This document shows positions 44,283-53,335 of a DNA stretch of 64,000 nucleotides, piece by piece (position 1 is the stretch's first letter; each line of letters begins with the position of its first letter). Location: NCBI GenBank assembly GCA_018401875.1, contig JAGYJZ010000012.1, positions 27,784-91,783 on the forward strand, written 5' to 3'. The notes under the pieces were generated by a model. That model was given only the letters and a program-made list of their open reading frames with translations, was not told the DNA's origin and made no database searches. The translations under genes and the position numbers were made by a program. The DNA is from Salibacteraceae bacterium. GTDB lineage: Bacteria; Bacteroidota; Bacteroidia; Flavobacteriales_G; Salibacteraceae.

Positions 44283-46319
44283 ATGAGAATCTCAATCCTC
44301 TTTTTAGTGCTTGCTGCGTCAAGTATTTGCAGTGCTCAGCAAACGCTAACTCCAGAAAACTTATGGAAGATCAAACGGGTGTATGGCGAAGAAGTATCAC
44401 CCAACAACAAGGCAATTCTTTACCTTGTGAAAGAATACGACTTAGAAAAAGACAACGGTATTGCCCACCTGTATGTGGCGAACCTTGACGGCACGAATAG
44501 CCGCATAATCTCTGATGGAAAGAGCAGTATTTACGATGCGCATTGGCGCCCTGATGGCATTAAAATCGGGTTCCTCAGTCCGCAAAGTGGCAGCATGCAG
44601 TTGTGGGAAATAAATCCTGATGGCAGCGGTGCAAAACAAGTGAGTTTCTTTCGTTCGGGCATTTCCAATTGGCAATATTCGCCTGATATGAAGCAAATCA
44701 GCTATACGATGGATGTAAAGGTTGAAGAATCTCTTGCCGACAAGCATGAAGACTTGCCCAAAGCCACGGGTCGCGCTTATGACAACCTCATGTTTCGCCA
44801 TTGGACGCAATGGCACGACTATAACTATTCGCATGTATTTTTTAGCGCCTATGCTGATGGATTGGTGGGCGATGATGCCAATGACATCATGATCAACGAG
44901 CCTTATGACGCGCCAATGAATCCTTTTGGAGGAGCAGAGCAAATTACATGGAGTGGCGATGGATTGTCGATTTTTTATGTGAGTAAAAAATTGGTTGGGA
45001 AAGAATACGCGCTGAGCACCAATTCTGAAATCTACCGCTTTGACTTGGCTACTGGAAAAACCACCAATATCACGCAAGGCAATCTGGGCTATGACAATGA
45101 GCCGGTTATTTCACCCGATGGAACTAAAATTGCTTGGATGAGCATGGCGCGCAATGGTTTTGAGTCGGATAAAAATGACATCCGAATTTTAGATTTTGCT
45201 TCGGGCCAACAAGTGAATGTCACACAAGACATTGATCAAACATTCGGAAACATTGTATGGTCAGAAAAAGGAGATAAAATCTATGCATTAAGCCCGGTCA
45301 ATGCCACCTACCAGATTTTTGAAATCGAAATTGGCAGCGACTTGAAGCGAAAATCATTCAGAGCGATAACTACTGGCGAACACAACATCAACAGCATTCA
45401 ACGCGCTGGAAACGTATTGATCGGAACGAAAAGCAGCATCAGCAGTCCGAATGAACTCTACAGCTGGAACATCAAGACTGGCAGCGAAACTATGCTGATC
45501 AACACCAATAGAGCTTTGCTTGAAAATATCGAAATGGGCAAGGTAGAAAAGCGTATGATCAAGACCTCAGACGGAAAAGACATGCTCACGTGGGTAATTT
45601 ATCCGCCCGATTTCGATCCGTCAAAAAAGTATCCCACACTGCTCTATTGCCAAGGCGGTCCGCAAAGTGCTGTAAGTCAATTTTTCAGTTTCCGCTGGAA
45701 TTTTCAGTTGATGGCTGCCAACGGTTACATTGTTGTTGCACCAAACCGAAGAGGATTGCCATCGTTTGGCCAAAAATGGAACGATGATATATCGAAAGAT
45801 TGGGGCGGGCAAGCCATCACCGATTATTTAAGCGCCATTGATGAATTAGCCAAAGAGCCATTTGTTGACAATGAAAAAATGGGCGCGGTTGGCGCGAGCT
45901 ACGGAGGTTATAGCGTGTATTATTTGGCTGGTGTGCACGAAGGAAGATTTAAAACCTTTATCAGCCACTGCGGACTGTTTAACCTAGAAAGCTGGTATGC
46001 CAGCACCGAAGAGCTGTTTTTCGCCAATTGGGATATTGGTGGCCCATATTGGGAAAGTCCTGTGCCCGATAGCTACAAGAATTTTAGTCCTCACAAGAAC
46101 GTGGGCAATTGGGACACCCCCATCATGGTAATTCACAATGAATTGGATTTTCGAGTACCGTTGAACCAAGGGTTAGAAGCATTTACAGCGGCTCAACTTC
46201 AAGGTATACCGAGCAAATTGCTTTATTATCCTGACGAAGGTCACTGGGTGTTAAAGCCTCAAAATGGAGTAATGTGGCATCGCGAATTTTACGATTGGCT
46301 CGACCAATGGCTCAAGTGA
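44283..46319 (+). CDS. Secreted S9 family peptidase (dipeptidyl/acylaminoacyl peptidase type)
   Basis: A 678-residue serine peptidase. ATG 44283 is chosen because it gives a clean signal peptide (about 1-18, CSAQ). A WD40/TolB-like beta-propeller (about 35-380) precedes the alpha/beta-hydrolase domain. The catalytic triad is Ser539 in GASYGGYS, Asp622 in NELDFRVP and His654 in DEGHWV. It probably cleaves short peptides in the periplasm. Confidence 0.92.
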   Translation: MRISILFLVLAASSICSAQQTLTPENLWKIKRVYGEEVSPNNKAILYLVKEYDLEKDNGIAHLYVANLDGTNSRIISDGKSSIYDAHWRPDGIKIGFLSPQSGSMQLWEINPDGSGAKQVSFFRSGISNWQYSPDMKQISYTMDVKVEESLADKHEDLPKATGRAYDNLMFRHWTQWHDYNYSHVFFSAYADGLVGDDANDIMINEPYDAPMNPFGGAEQITWSGDGLSIFYVSKKLVGKEYALSTNSEIYRFDLATGKTTNITQGNLGYDNEPVISPDGTKIAWMSMARNGFESDKNDIRILDFASGQQVNVTQDIDQTFGNIVWSEKGDKIYALSPVNATYQIFEIEIGSDLKRKSFRAITTGEHNINSIQRAGNVLIGTKSSISSPNELYSWNIKTGSETMLINTNRALLENIEMGKVEKRMIKTSDGKDMLTWVIYPPDFDPSKKYPTLLYCQGGPQSAVSQFFSFRWNFQLMAANGYIVVAPNRRGLPSFGQKWNDDISKDWGGQAITDYLSAIDELAKEPFVDNEKMGAVGASYGGYSVYYLAGVHEGRFKTFISHCGLFNLESWYASTEELFFANWDIGGPYWESPVPDSYKNFSPHKNVGNWDTPIMVIHNELDFRVPLNQGLEAFTAAQLQGIPSKLLYYPDEGHWVLKPQNGVMWHREFYDWLDQWLK

Positions 46320-46320
46320 T

Positions 46321-46872
46321 TTAAAGCTCCTCCACAGGAATCACAAACCGAACATCAGACCATTCGCAGATGATTTGAACGCCCTTATTGCTCTCACCCA
46401 ATCGGATGGTAAACTGATCGATGGGTGGATCAACGCGCTCAATAGCCAAAGAAAGATTCACAATGTCTTGAGAATAATCAGGCTCAGAAAAGCCCCAACG
46501 GTCCCAGGTTTTATTCAGTGCAATGGCGAAAGAGTCTTTACCCGGAAAGGCGTGAATGCCGTATGCACCAGCAGGAACGCGTTGATTGTTGATTGCCACT
46601 TCTTCATTAAACTCAACCACCGTTGCTTCGTTGGCTCCTAATCGCCAATACTTGCCATAGGGTTGCAACGCGCCTTCGTCTTCCGCTCCAAAAACCAAGC
46701 GGCCGCGCATTGACGGTCGGCTGTAGTCAATTTCGACTGACAAACCATCAGCAGTAGTTATGCGTTGCTCGGCAGGTGGACTCAATGTTCGATTTCTGTA
46801 GTTAAGGTAAAGCATACCCGCCCCTAGAATGACAACAATTAAACTAACCGCGATAAGTATTTTCTTTTTCAT
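46321..46872 (-). CDS. DUF2911 domain-containing protein
   Basis: A 183-residue protein anchored by one N-terminal membrane segment (about 4-25). The DUF2911 core follows, with YSRPSMRGRLVFG, YGKYWRLGANEAT and PAGAYGIHAFPGKD. The function is unknown; the family is common in Bacteroidota and Acidobacteriota. ATG 46872 is used instead of the upstream TTG. It ends 1 base from the convergent S9 peptidase gene. Confidence 0.85.
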   Translation of the reverse strand: MKKKILIAVSLIVVILGAGMLYLNYRNRTLSPPAEQRITTADGLSVEIDYSRPSMRGRLVFGAEDEGALQPYGKYWRLGANEATVVEFNEEVAINNQRVPAGAYGIHAFPGKDSFAIALNKTWDRWGFSEPDYSQDIVNLSLAIERVDPPIDQFTIRLGESNKGVQIICEWSDVRFVIPVEEL

Positions 46873-46951
46873 GGATATCAATTCGCGGCCAAAAATAGAT
46901 TTAAAATCCGCGATCGCTGAGTGATAATTTATGTGTGCTCAATGATTTGAA

Positions 46952-47854
46952 TTACATCACTAGGCGAAGGGCGTCTTTGTCGAGCTCAAAGACAATATTT
47001 TCTCCTTCATAAAGAATGTCTAGAAACTCACCATCGGTTTCGATGGGCATTTGCCCGCTGAGAACGGTGATTTTCACCTTTTTACTTTTGAAATAGTTCA
47101 CTTCATGTCGGTCAATCTTCTCTTTTCGACTCAATTTGGAACGAAACGAAATCATTTCCCAAACGGTGGCTCGAGAGACAACCGTCACGCCAAATGCCCC
47201 ACCGGTGAGTTGTGCTTGCGGCACAAAACCCAGTCCATTGCCTACAAAGTTTCCTTTACCAATGACAGATAACAATATTTCGCCTTCATAGGTTTCATTA
47301 TCCAATTCGATCTTTACAAACGGGCGCTTGTATTTGATTACCCACGCCAAAGTGTTGACGAGGTAATTCAACTTCGATGGTAAACTTCTTCGTAATGTTG
47401 AGACGTCTTTGCACACCAATGCTCCAATTCCTGCAGTTGAGCCATTGACAAACCTGCGTTCTTTCCCATTTCGATCAATAAACGCACAGTCAATACTTTC
47501 GTATTTTCCATGAATGATGCAATCGAGGTAGTATTTGAGGTCCTTTGCCCCGATAGTCTTTGCGAGATCGTTGGCATTTCCCGATGGAAAATGCGCAAAA
47601 AGAACTTTATTTTCTGGTTGCGCATTGAACACGCCATTCACTACTTCATTCAATGTACCATCGCCACCGCACGCTAAAATGGCATGAATGCTTCTGGTGG
47701 TGGCCGCATATGCAAAACGAAATGAATCTCCAGCTGACTTGGTTACACGTATTTCGATGTTGTGCTCAGGATATGATTTACTCAAGTTAGCAGCTGTAGA
47801 TTCTGTAAAACTTGACCTTTCAGAGAGGCCATTTATAACGATGAGTATATTCAT
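46952..47854 (-). CDS. Diacylglycerol kinase family lipid kinase (YegS-like)
   Basis: A 300-residue cytoplasmic, membrane-associated enzyme that phosphorylates a lipid such as diacylglycerol. ATG 47854 is preferred over TTG 47866. The nucleotide motif ACGGDGTLNEVV (GGDGT at 63-67) and FPSGNANDLAK identify the family; the C-terminal beta domain ends with the IETDGEFL segment that contributes to the active site. A candidate minus-strand -7 element (TACATTTG) lies at 47864-47871. Confidence 0.88.
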   Translation of the reverse strand: MNILIVINGLSERSSFTESTAANLSKSYPEHNIEIRVTKSAGDSFRFAYAATTRSIHAILACGGDGTLNEVVNGVFNAQPENKVLFAHFPSGNANDLAKTIGAKDLKYYLDCIIHGKYESIDCAFIDRNGKERRFVNGSTAGIGALVCKDVSTLRRSLPSKLNYLVNTLAWVIKYKRPFVKIELDNETYEGEILLSVIGKGNFVGNGLGFVPQAQLTGGAFGVTVVSRATVWEMISFRSKLSRKEKIDRHEVNYFKSKKVKITVLSGQMPIETDGEFLDILYEGENIVFELDKDALRLVM

Positions 47855-47920
47855 AGGGTGTGCCAAATGTATCTCAATTTGAACGAATAAGAAAAATCTA
47901 ATAATACCTCATTATAGGTA

Positions 47921-47974
47921 TTGCTCTGTGAACATTCGAATCGTTCTTTTGTCGTTATCTAAACTTAATCTAAA
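47921..47974 (+). promoter_or_regulatory. Candidate promoter and metal-operator half-sites before the FTR1 gene
   Basis: TTG at 47921-47923, 20 bases and TTCTTTTG (47944-47951, one mismatch to TAnnTTTG) form a possible promoter. Just downstream lie two direct TCTAAA half-sites (47958-47963 and 47969-47974). The second reads AATCTAAA, a 7/8 match to the half-site AGTCTAAA of the palindrome at 4718-4733. Binding at this position would block transcription. The motif is short and A/T-rich, so chance is possible. Confidence 0.3.
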
Positions 47975-47991
47975 TAAGATAAAATCTTAAC

Positions 47992-49896
47992 ATGGCGAGG
48001 AAGCTTACGAAAACAATATTCACATTTATTATTCTATTCTTCAGTATATTAAACACATCTTTCGCCATTAGTGATAGTGAAACCACGAAAGTGAGGATGT
48101 TGATTAACCTAATGGACTACATCGCCAAAGATTATAAAATGGCGGTGAGCGATGGTGAGGTAATAAATGAGTTTGAGTACAGTGAAATGTCTGAATTTTC
48201 AGGTAACGCTCAAAAATTCTACAGTGAATTGGTGAATTCATCGGCCATTGTTCAAGATGAACAAATCGTAAAAGAACTTGAAAACCTTCAATTGCTGATC
48301 GCTCAAAAGTCTGATGCAGATGCGGTAACGGAGAGCGCTGACCGTATAAAATTATCCATTGTTGCCCTGGATTTAGTATCGTTGGTTCCACCCGCTTGGC
48401 CAAATCACCAAAGAGGAAAGGCGCTTTTCGAATCGGAATGCGCTTCTTGCCACGGAAAAAATGGAGCTGGCGATGGCGCGGCTGGATTGGGATTAATTCC
48501 CTCACCTACCAATTTCACGGATGCTCACATTATGAATGGCGTTTCTCCGCTGCAAGCCTACAATACCATTACTTTGGGAATTGAAGGTACTTCGATGCGC
48601 GCTTTCACCGAATTAAGCAGTGCAGAAATTTGGGATCTTTCGTTTTACATTATGCAACTCCAATACGGAGAACCTCGTGCTGAACTAGGATCTGCTTCGC
48701 AAGCCGTTGACTTGGAGCAGCTGGCCACCTTAAGCAACGAAGATTTACTCGCACAGCAACCTGAATTGGACGTAAAGTTGTTGCGCACTACAACCCCTGT
48801 AAGCAAAGACGACCACATAACCATTGCACGTGACCTATTGATAGAATCAGAAAAGGCGCTCAGAAATGGCGAAATTGATAAAGCTACTACGGCAGCCTTA
48901 GCAGCCTACCTTAAAGGAGTAGAACCCATAGAAGCCCGCATCAAAGCTTCAGACAATAAGCTTTTCCAAGAGCTAGAGTCGACCATGCTTGGTGTGAGAA
49001 ATGTGATCAAATCGGCCCCGAGCGAACAAGAAATCGATGATGGATTCTCTGGTGCTCATGCCGCGCTTGACGAAGCAGAAATTCTATTAGGCAATGCCGA
49101 TAGAGGTGTGTGGATGACTGCCATGCTCACCTTTTCAATTCTCATCAGAGAAGCACTCGAAGCATTATTTGTCATTTTGGCCATACTTAATATTCTGCAA
49201 TCGGTAAATGCAAAAACAGCGATTCGTTACGTGCATGGCGGGTGGATTACCGCAGTGTTATTCGGCCTGATTGGTTGGTTTTTTGCGGGCTATCTCATGC
49301 AGTGGGATGCGCAAAGCAGGGAATTGATGGAAGGTGTAATCGCCCTATTTGCTGTAACGGTGTTGCTTTACCTCGGATTTTGGATGCACGGAAAATCTAA
49401 TGCTATGAAGTGGAAAGCTTTTGTTGAAACCCGCGTAAAAGGCTTACTCTCGCGCAACAATATGATCGGATTGGCATCCTTCTCATTTATAGTGGTGTTT
49501 CGCGAAGCCTTCGAATCGGTGATTTTCATCTCTTCACTAACACTTGACGGCAATCCTGAAAGCAAAACAGGAGTTGCGCTTGGTGCGATTGCTTCAGCAA
49601 TCGTTGTGTTTGTTTTTGCATGGAGCATGCTCAAGTGGTTCAAAAAAATGCCGATTACAAAAGTGTTCCTCTACTCGACATATGTGGTGTTGGCGTTAGC
49701 TTTCATTTTAGCTGGTCAAGGCATACATGCCATTCAGGAAGGCGGATACTTAGACATCAGCTCTTTTCCGATAAATTTAAGGTGGCCTCTCATTGGGCTC
49801 TACCCAACGTATGAAAGCATATTCACTCAGCTGGTGGTGTTTGGATTGATTGTTACGCTTTGGAAACTGAGCTCGCGCAAGCTAGCTAAAGCTTAA
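47992..49896 (+). CDS. Cytochrome c-FTR1 iron permease fusion
   Basis: A 634-residue high-affinity iron permease. Signal peptide about 1-25; a helical periplasmic domain about 30-135; a class I cytochrome c domain about 140-225 with haem motif CASCH (150-154) and candidate axial Met202; a helical linker about 265-370; then about seven membrane helices of the FTR1 permease. Both iron-binding REXXE motifs are present: REALE (386-390) and REAFE (504-508). The cytochrome is inferred to take electrons during oxidation of Fe(II) before uptake of Fe(III), the role a multicopper oxidase plays in yeast. A His/Glu-rich membrane protein follows 61 bases later. Confidence 0.9.
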   Translation: MARKLTKTIFTFIILFFSILNTSFAISDSETTKVRMLINLMDYIAKDYKMAVSDGEVINEFEYSEMSEFSGNAQKFYSELVNSSAIVQDEQIVKELENLQLLIAQKSDADAVTESADRIKLSIVALDLVSLVPPAWPNHQRGKALFESECASCHGKNGAGDGAAGLGLIPSPTNFTDAHIMNGVSPLQAYNTITLGIEGTSMRAFTELSSAEIWDLSFYIMQLQYGEPRAELGSASQAVDLEQLATLSNEDLLAQQPELDVKLLRTTTPVSKDDHITIARDLLIESEKALRNGEIDKATTAALAAYLKGVEPIEARIKASDNKLFQELESTMLGVRNVIKSAPSEQEIDDGFSGAHAALDEAEILLGNADRGVWMTAMLTFSILIREALEALFVILAILNILQSVNAKTAIRYVHGGWITAVLFGLIGWFFAGYLMQWDAQSRELMEGVIALFAVTVLLYLGFWMHGKSNAMKWKAFVETRVKGLLSRNNMIGLASFSFIVVFREAFESVIFISSLTLDGNPESKTGVALGAIASAIVVFVFAWSMLKWFKKMPITKVFLYSTYVVLALAFILAGQGIHAIQEGGYLDISSFPINLRWPLIGLYPTYESIFTQLVVFGLIVTLWKLSSRKLAKA

Positions 49897-49920
49897 ATTC
49901 CTTAAAGAATGTTGTTTTAA

Positions 49921-49936
49921 TCTAGATTAGTCTCAT
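49921..49936. promoter_or_regulatory. Degenerate match to the 4718-4733 palindrome
   Basis: TCTAGATTAGTCTCAT matches the 16-bp palindrome TTTAGACTAGTCTAAA at 12 of 16 positions, with the central TAGTCT intact. It lies 22 bases upstream of the 173-residue membrane protein gene. It suggests, but does not prove, shared control with the divergent metal locus. Confidence 0.3.
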
Positions 49937-49957
49937 CTTAGCCTAAATTTTAAGATT

Positions 49958-50479
49958 ATGGACGCCACCCATGCACATTTACTGACCAATCATATCCCAA
50001 TTTTAGGATCAATATTTGGAATAGTTCTATTAATTGTAGGAATGCTCCTGATGAATAAGTCTGTTGAAATTACGGCTATTTCAACAATCCTTCTTGCATC
50101 AATCTTTACAATCCCTGTTTACTTATCGGGAGAAGAGGCTGAACATAAAGTTGAACATTTGGAAGGCGTTTCTGAATTTGAATTAGAAGAGCATGAAGAG
50201 CATGCTGAACTTTCCCTTTGGCTGATGCTTATTGGTGGTGGTTTCGCCTTGATGACAATAGCATCATATAAGGTGGCACCTAAACTCACGAAAACAGCCC
50301 GTATTTCTACATTAATAGTAACTAGTGCTGCATTTATTAGTTTGATTCCATTGGCGAACCATGGTGGTCAAATCACGCATTCTGAATTGAGAGATGCTGA
50401 GGCTTCTTCAAAAGGAGTGATTGAAAAATATGATGAGGTTATTATAGAAGAGAAAAATAAAAAAAAGACGCCCATTTGA
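49958..50479 (+). CDS. Four-helix membrane protein with His/Glu-rich loop
   Basis: A 173-residue inner-membrane protein of unknown function. About four hydrophobic helices are predicted (near 12-32, 38-55, 88-106 and 115-132). Between helices 2 and 3 lies a strongly acidic, His-bearing stretch (about 62-86: SGEEAEHKVEHLEGV, then EEHEEHAEL), a plausible metal-binding site. The early His pair (ATHAHLLTNHIPI) may bind haem or metal. Position after the cytochrome c-FTR1 gene suggests an accessory role in iron uptake. Confidence 0.65.
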   Translation: MDATHAHLLTNHIPILGSIFGIVLLIVGMLLMNKSVEITAISTILLASIFTIPVYLSGEEAEHKVEHLEGVSEFELEEHEEHAELSLWLMLIGGGFALMTIASYKVAPKLTKTARISTLIVTSAAFISLIPLANHGGQITHSELRDAEASSKGVIEKYDEVIIEEKNKKKTPI

Positions 50480-50490
50480 GCGCCTTTTCT
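50462..50490. terminator. Bidirectional terminator between the membrane protein gene and clpB
   Basis: AAAGACGC and GCGCCTTT form a stem with one A-C mismatch and an 8-base loop, flanked by an A run on the left and TTTT on the right. It overlaps the last codons of the plus-strand gene. Confidence 0.6.
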
Positions 50491-50506
50491 CGTCTTGAAT
50501 TGAGCT

Positions 50507-53131
50507 TTATTCTTCGTTCATTTTCTCTGTCTCCTTGATGGGTTTTCGAAATACATACTCGCCATCGAATATGTCGAGCACCACATCTTGACCCTTGGTC
50601 ACTTTACCCGATAATATCTGTTTACTCAACTCGTTGAGTATGTTTTTTTGAATCAACCGCTTAATAGGTCGTGCGCCAAACTGCGGATCAAAACCCACAT
50701 TGCTCAAGTGATCAATCACTTCTTCGGTCGCAATCATTCGAATGTCTTGCGTTTTGAGGTGCCCAAACAAATGCTTCAACTGAATTTGAACAATCGCCTT
50801 CACATCGCGCTGGTTGAGCGGTTTAAAGATGATCGTTTCGTCAATACGATTGATGAATTCAGGTTTCAACGTCCTGCGCAACATTTCCTTCATCTCCATT
50901 TCAGTTTTGGCAAGCACAGCATCTAAATTGGCGTCTGTGATTCCTTCAAAATTTTGACTGATGATGTCTGAACCCAAGTTAGACGTCATGATGATGATGG
51001 TGTTCTTGAAATTCGCCACCCGTCCTTTATTGTCGGTCAACCTGCCTTCGTCCAACACCTGCAATAAGATGTTAAACACATCTGGATGCGCCTTCTCAAT
51101 CTCATCGAGCAACACCACTGAGTAAGGCTTTCTGCGCACCGCTTCGGTCAATTGGCCGCCTTCATCATAACCCACATATCCGGGAGGTGCTCCCACCAAT
51201 CTGCTCACCGCGTGGCGCTCTTGGTATTCGCTCATGTCGATTCGTGTAATGGCATTTTCATTGTCGAAAAGGTATTCGGCCAGGGCTTTCGCCAATTCAG
51301 TTTTACCAACACCGGTTGTGCCCATGAAAATAAACGAACCGATGGGTCGGTTCATGTCTTGCAATCCACTTCTACTTCTTCGCACAGCATCTGCCACCGC
51401 TGAGATGGCTTCTTCTTGACTCACCACGCGCTTGTGTAATTCATCTTCCAAATGGAGAAGCTTCTCGACATCGCTTTGCAGCATTTTCTGAACTGGAATT
51501 CCCGTCCACTTCGCCACCACTTCTGCGATGTCTTCTGAATCAACTTCTTCCTTGATCATGCGCGAACCGCTGGTATCTAATTCACTCCACTGTGCTTCAA
51601 ACTCCTTGAGTTTTGTTTCTGCCTCAGCCACTTTTCCGTACCTGATTTCGGCCACTCGACCCAAATCGCCTTGGCGCTCGGCTTGATCGGCTTCGAGCCT
51701 CAGTTCTTCAATGCGTTTTTTCTCGTTTTGGATGCCTTCCACCACTTCTTTCTCGCCTTCCCACTTAGCCTTTAAGCTGTCCCGCTTCTCTTGCAACTCT
51801 GCAATCTGACGGTTCAATGCTTCCAATTTCTTATCGTCATTCTCACGTTTGATTGCTTCGCGCTCGATCTCCAATTGGCGCATCTTTCGTTGCACTTCAT
51901 CCAATTCTACGGGCATGCTGTTAATCTGCATCCTCAATTTTGATGCGGCCTCATCGATCAAGTCGATGGCTTTATCGGGCAAAAATCGATCGGTGATGTA
52001 GCGCTGGCTCAACTGCACCGCGCCAATGATGGCTTCGTCTTTGATCCTCACTTTGTGGTGTGTTTCATAGCGTTCTTTCAATCCGCGCAAAATGCTAATG
52101 GCATCCTCTTCTGAAGGCTCATCTACCAATACGGTTTGAAACCTTCGTTCGAGCGCTTTATCATTTTCAAAATACTTCTGATACTCGCTCAGCGTGGTTG
52201 CTCCGATGGCTCTGAGCTCTCCGCGCGCCAAGGCAGGCTTGAGGATATTTGCCGCGTCCATCGCTCCATCACTTTTTCCTACACCCACTAAGGTGTGGAT
52301 TTCATCAATGAAGAGGACGATTTTTCCATCACTTCCAGTCACTTCCTTCACCACTGCCTTTAAGCGTTCTTCAAACTCGCCTTTGTACTTGGCTCCAGCG
52401 ATCAACGCGCCCATATCCAGGCTGTAAAGCTCTTTATCTTTGAGGTTTTCAGGCACATCACCGTTCACAATTCGGTGCGCTAATCCTTCGGCAATCGCTG
52501 TTTTACCCACACCTGGTTCTCCGATTAAAATGGGATTGTTCTTCGTTCTTCGCGAAAGAATTTGAAGCACGCGTCTGATTTCTTCGTCACGCCCAATCAC
52601 TGGATCAAGCTTGCCATTGCGCGCTTGTTCGTTGAGGTGAATCGCGAACTTATTAAGCGAATTGTAATTGGCCTCGGCCGACTGTGAGGTCACTTTCTCT
52701 CCTTTTCGCAATTCCTCAATCGCTTTTTTTAATGTTGCTTGATCGATGCCGCTGTCTTTCATCAGCGAACTCGCTTGATCTTTCACATCGAGTAAGGCAA
52801 GTAAAACATGTTCGATCGACACGAATTCATCGCCAAATCCCTTGATCAAATCTTCTGCTTTTGCCAGTACTTGATTTGCTTTCTGACTCAGGTATTGACT
52901 GCCGCCATCCACCTTCGGCATGGAATCAATCATCTTTTCGAGCGCCAAATTGAGCATCTGGCTATTGGCGCCTACTTTTTTGAAGAGGTAAGGCGAAACA
53001 TTCTCATCCACCTCTACCACGCCTTTTAAAATATGCGCAGGCTCGATGGACTGATGCCCTTTGCTCATCGCAATTTGCTGCGCTTGTTGCACCGCTTCTT
53101 GCGCTTTGATGGTAAATTTATTAAAATTCAT
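50507..53131 (-). CDS. clpB: ATP-dependent chaperone ClpB
   Basis: An 874-residue Hsp100 disaggregase that rescues aggregated proteins with DnaK. N-terminal Clp-N domain about 1-145; first AAA+ domain with Walker A GEPGVGKT (204-211) and sensor segments; the coiled-coil middle domain (about 410-525) that separates ClpB from ClpA/ClpC; second AAA+ domain with GTTGVGKT near 605; C-terminal D2-small domain. Complete and of normal length. The 204-bp gap upstream shows no clear heat-shock element. Confidence 0.97.
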   Translation of the reverse strand: MNFNKFTIKAQEAVQQAQQIAMSKGHQSIEPAHILKGVVEVDENVSPYLFKKVGANSQMLNLALEKMIDSMPKVDGGSQYLSQKANQVLAKAEDLIKGFGDEFVSIEHVLLALLDVKDQASSLMKDSGIDQATLKKAIEELRKGEKVTSQSAEANYNSLNKFAIHLNEQARNGKLDPVIGRDEEIRRVLQILSRRTKNNPILIGEPGVGKTAIAEGLAHRIVNGDVPENLKDKELYSLDMGALIAGAKYKGEFEERLKAVVKEVTGSDGKIVLFIDEIHTLVGVGKSDGAMDAANILKPALARGELRAIGATTLSEYQKYFENDKALERRFQTVLVDEPSEEDAISILRGLKERYETHHKVRIKDEAIIGAVQLSQRYITDRFLPDKAIDLIDEAASKLRMQINSMPVELDEVQRKMRQLEIEREAIKRENDDKKLEALNRQIAELQEKRDSLKAKWEGEKEVVEGIQNEKKRIEELRLEADQAERQGDLGRVAEIRYGKVAEAETKLKEFEAQWSELDTSGSRMIKEEVDSEDIAEVVAKWTGIPVQKMLQSDVEKLLHLEDELHKRVVSQEEAISAVADAVRRSRSGLQDMNRPIGSFIFMGTTGVGKTELAKALAEYLFDNENAITRIDMSEYQERHAVSRLVGAPPGYVGYDEGGQLTEAVRRKPYSVVLLDEIEKAHPDVFNILLQVLDEGRLTDNKGRVANFKNTIIIMTSNLGSDIISQNFEGITDANLDAVLAKTEMEMKEMLRRTLKPEFINRIDETIIFKPLNQRDVKAIVQIQLKHLFGHLKTQDIRMIATEEVIDHLSNVGFDPQFGARPIKRLIQKNILNELSKQILSGKVTKGQDVVLDIFDGEYVFRKPIKETEKMNEE

Positions 53132-53335
53132 TTCCGTTTAATTTAAGATAATTCAACGTTTGGCCTTCAACTGAACCCTTTGTCATCCAACTGAGAGTCA
53201 GACGTTGACGCGATGCAATGAGCAAAATACAGTCCAAGGAAGTAAACACCTCATTTATCAGTCAATCTGTCGCGCCTAACCCTCTGATAAAGCCAATTTG
53301 ACGCTGATTTTAAAACCCGACTGACGTTTTGTTTA

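Noticed and set aside
44442..45077. 211-codon frame antisense to the S9 peptidase gene
   Set aside because: Its Ile/His/Arg-rich composition is typical of antisense shadows, and it overlaps a confident gene.
53132..53335. Possible heat-shock element or small RNA upstream of clpB
   Set aside because: No CIRCE-type inverted repeat, -7 element or terminator hairpin was found.
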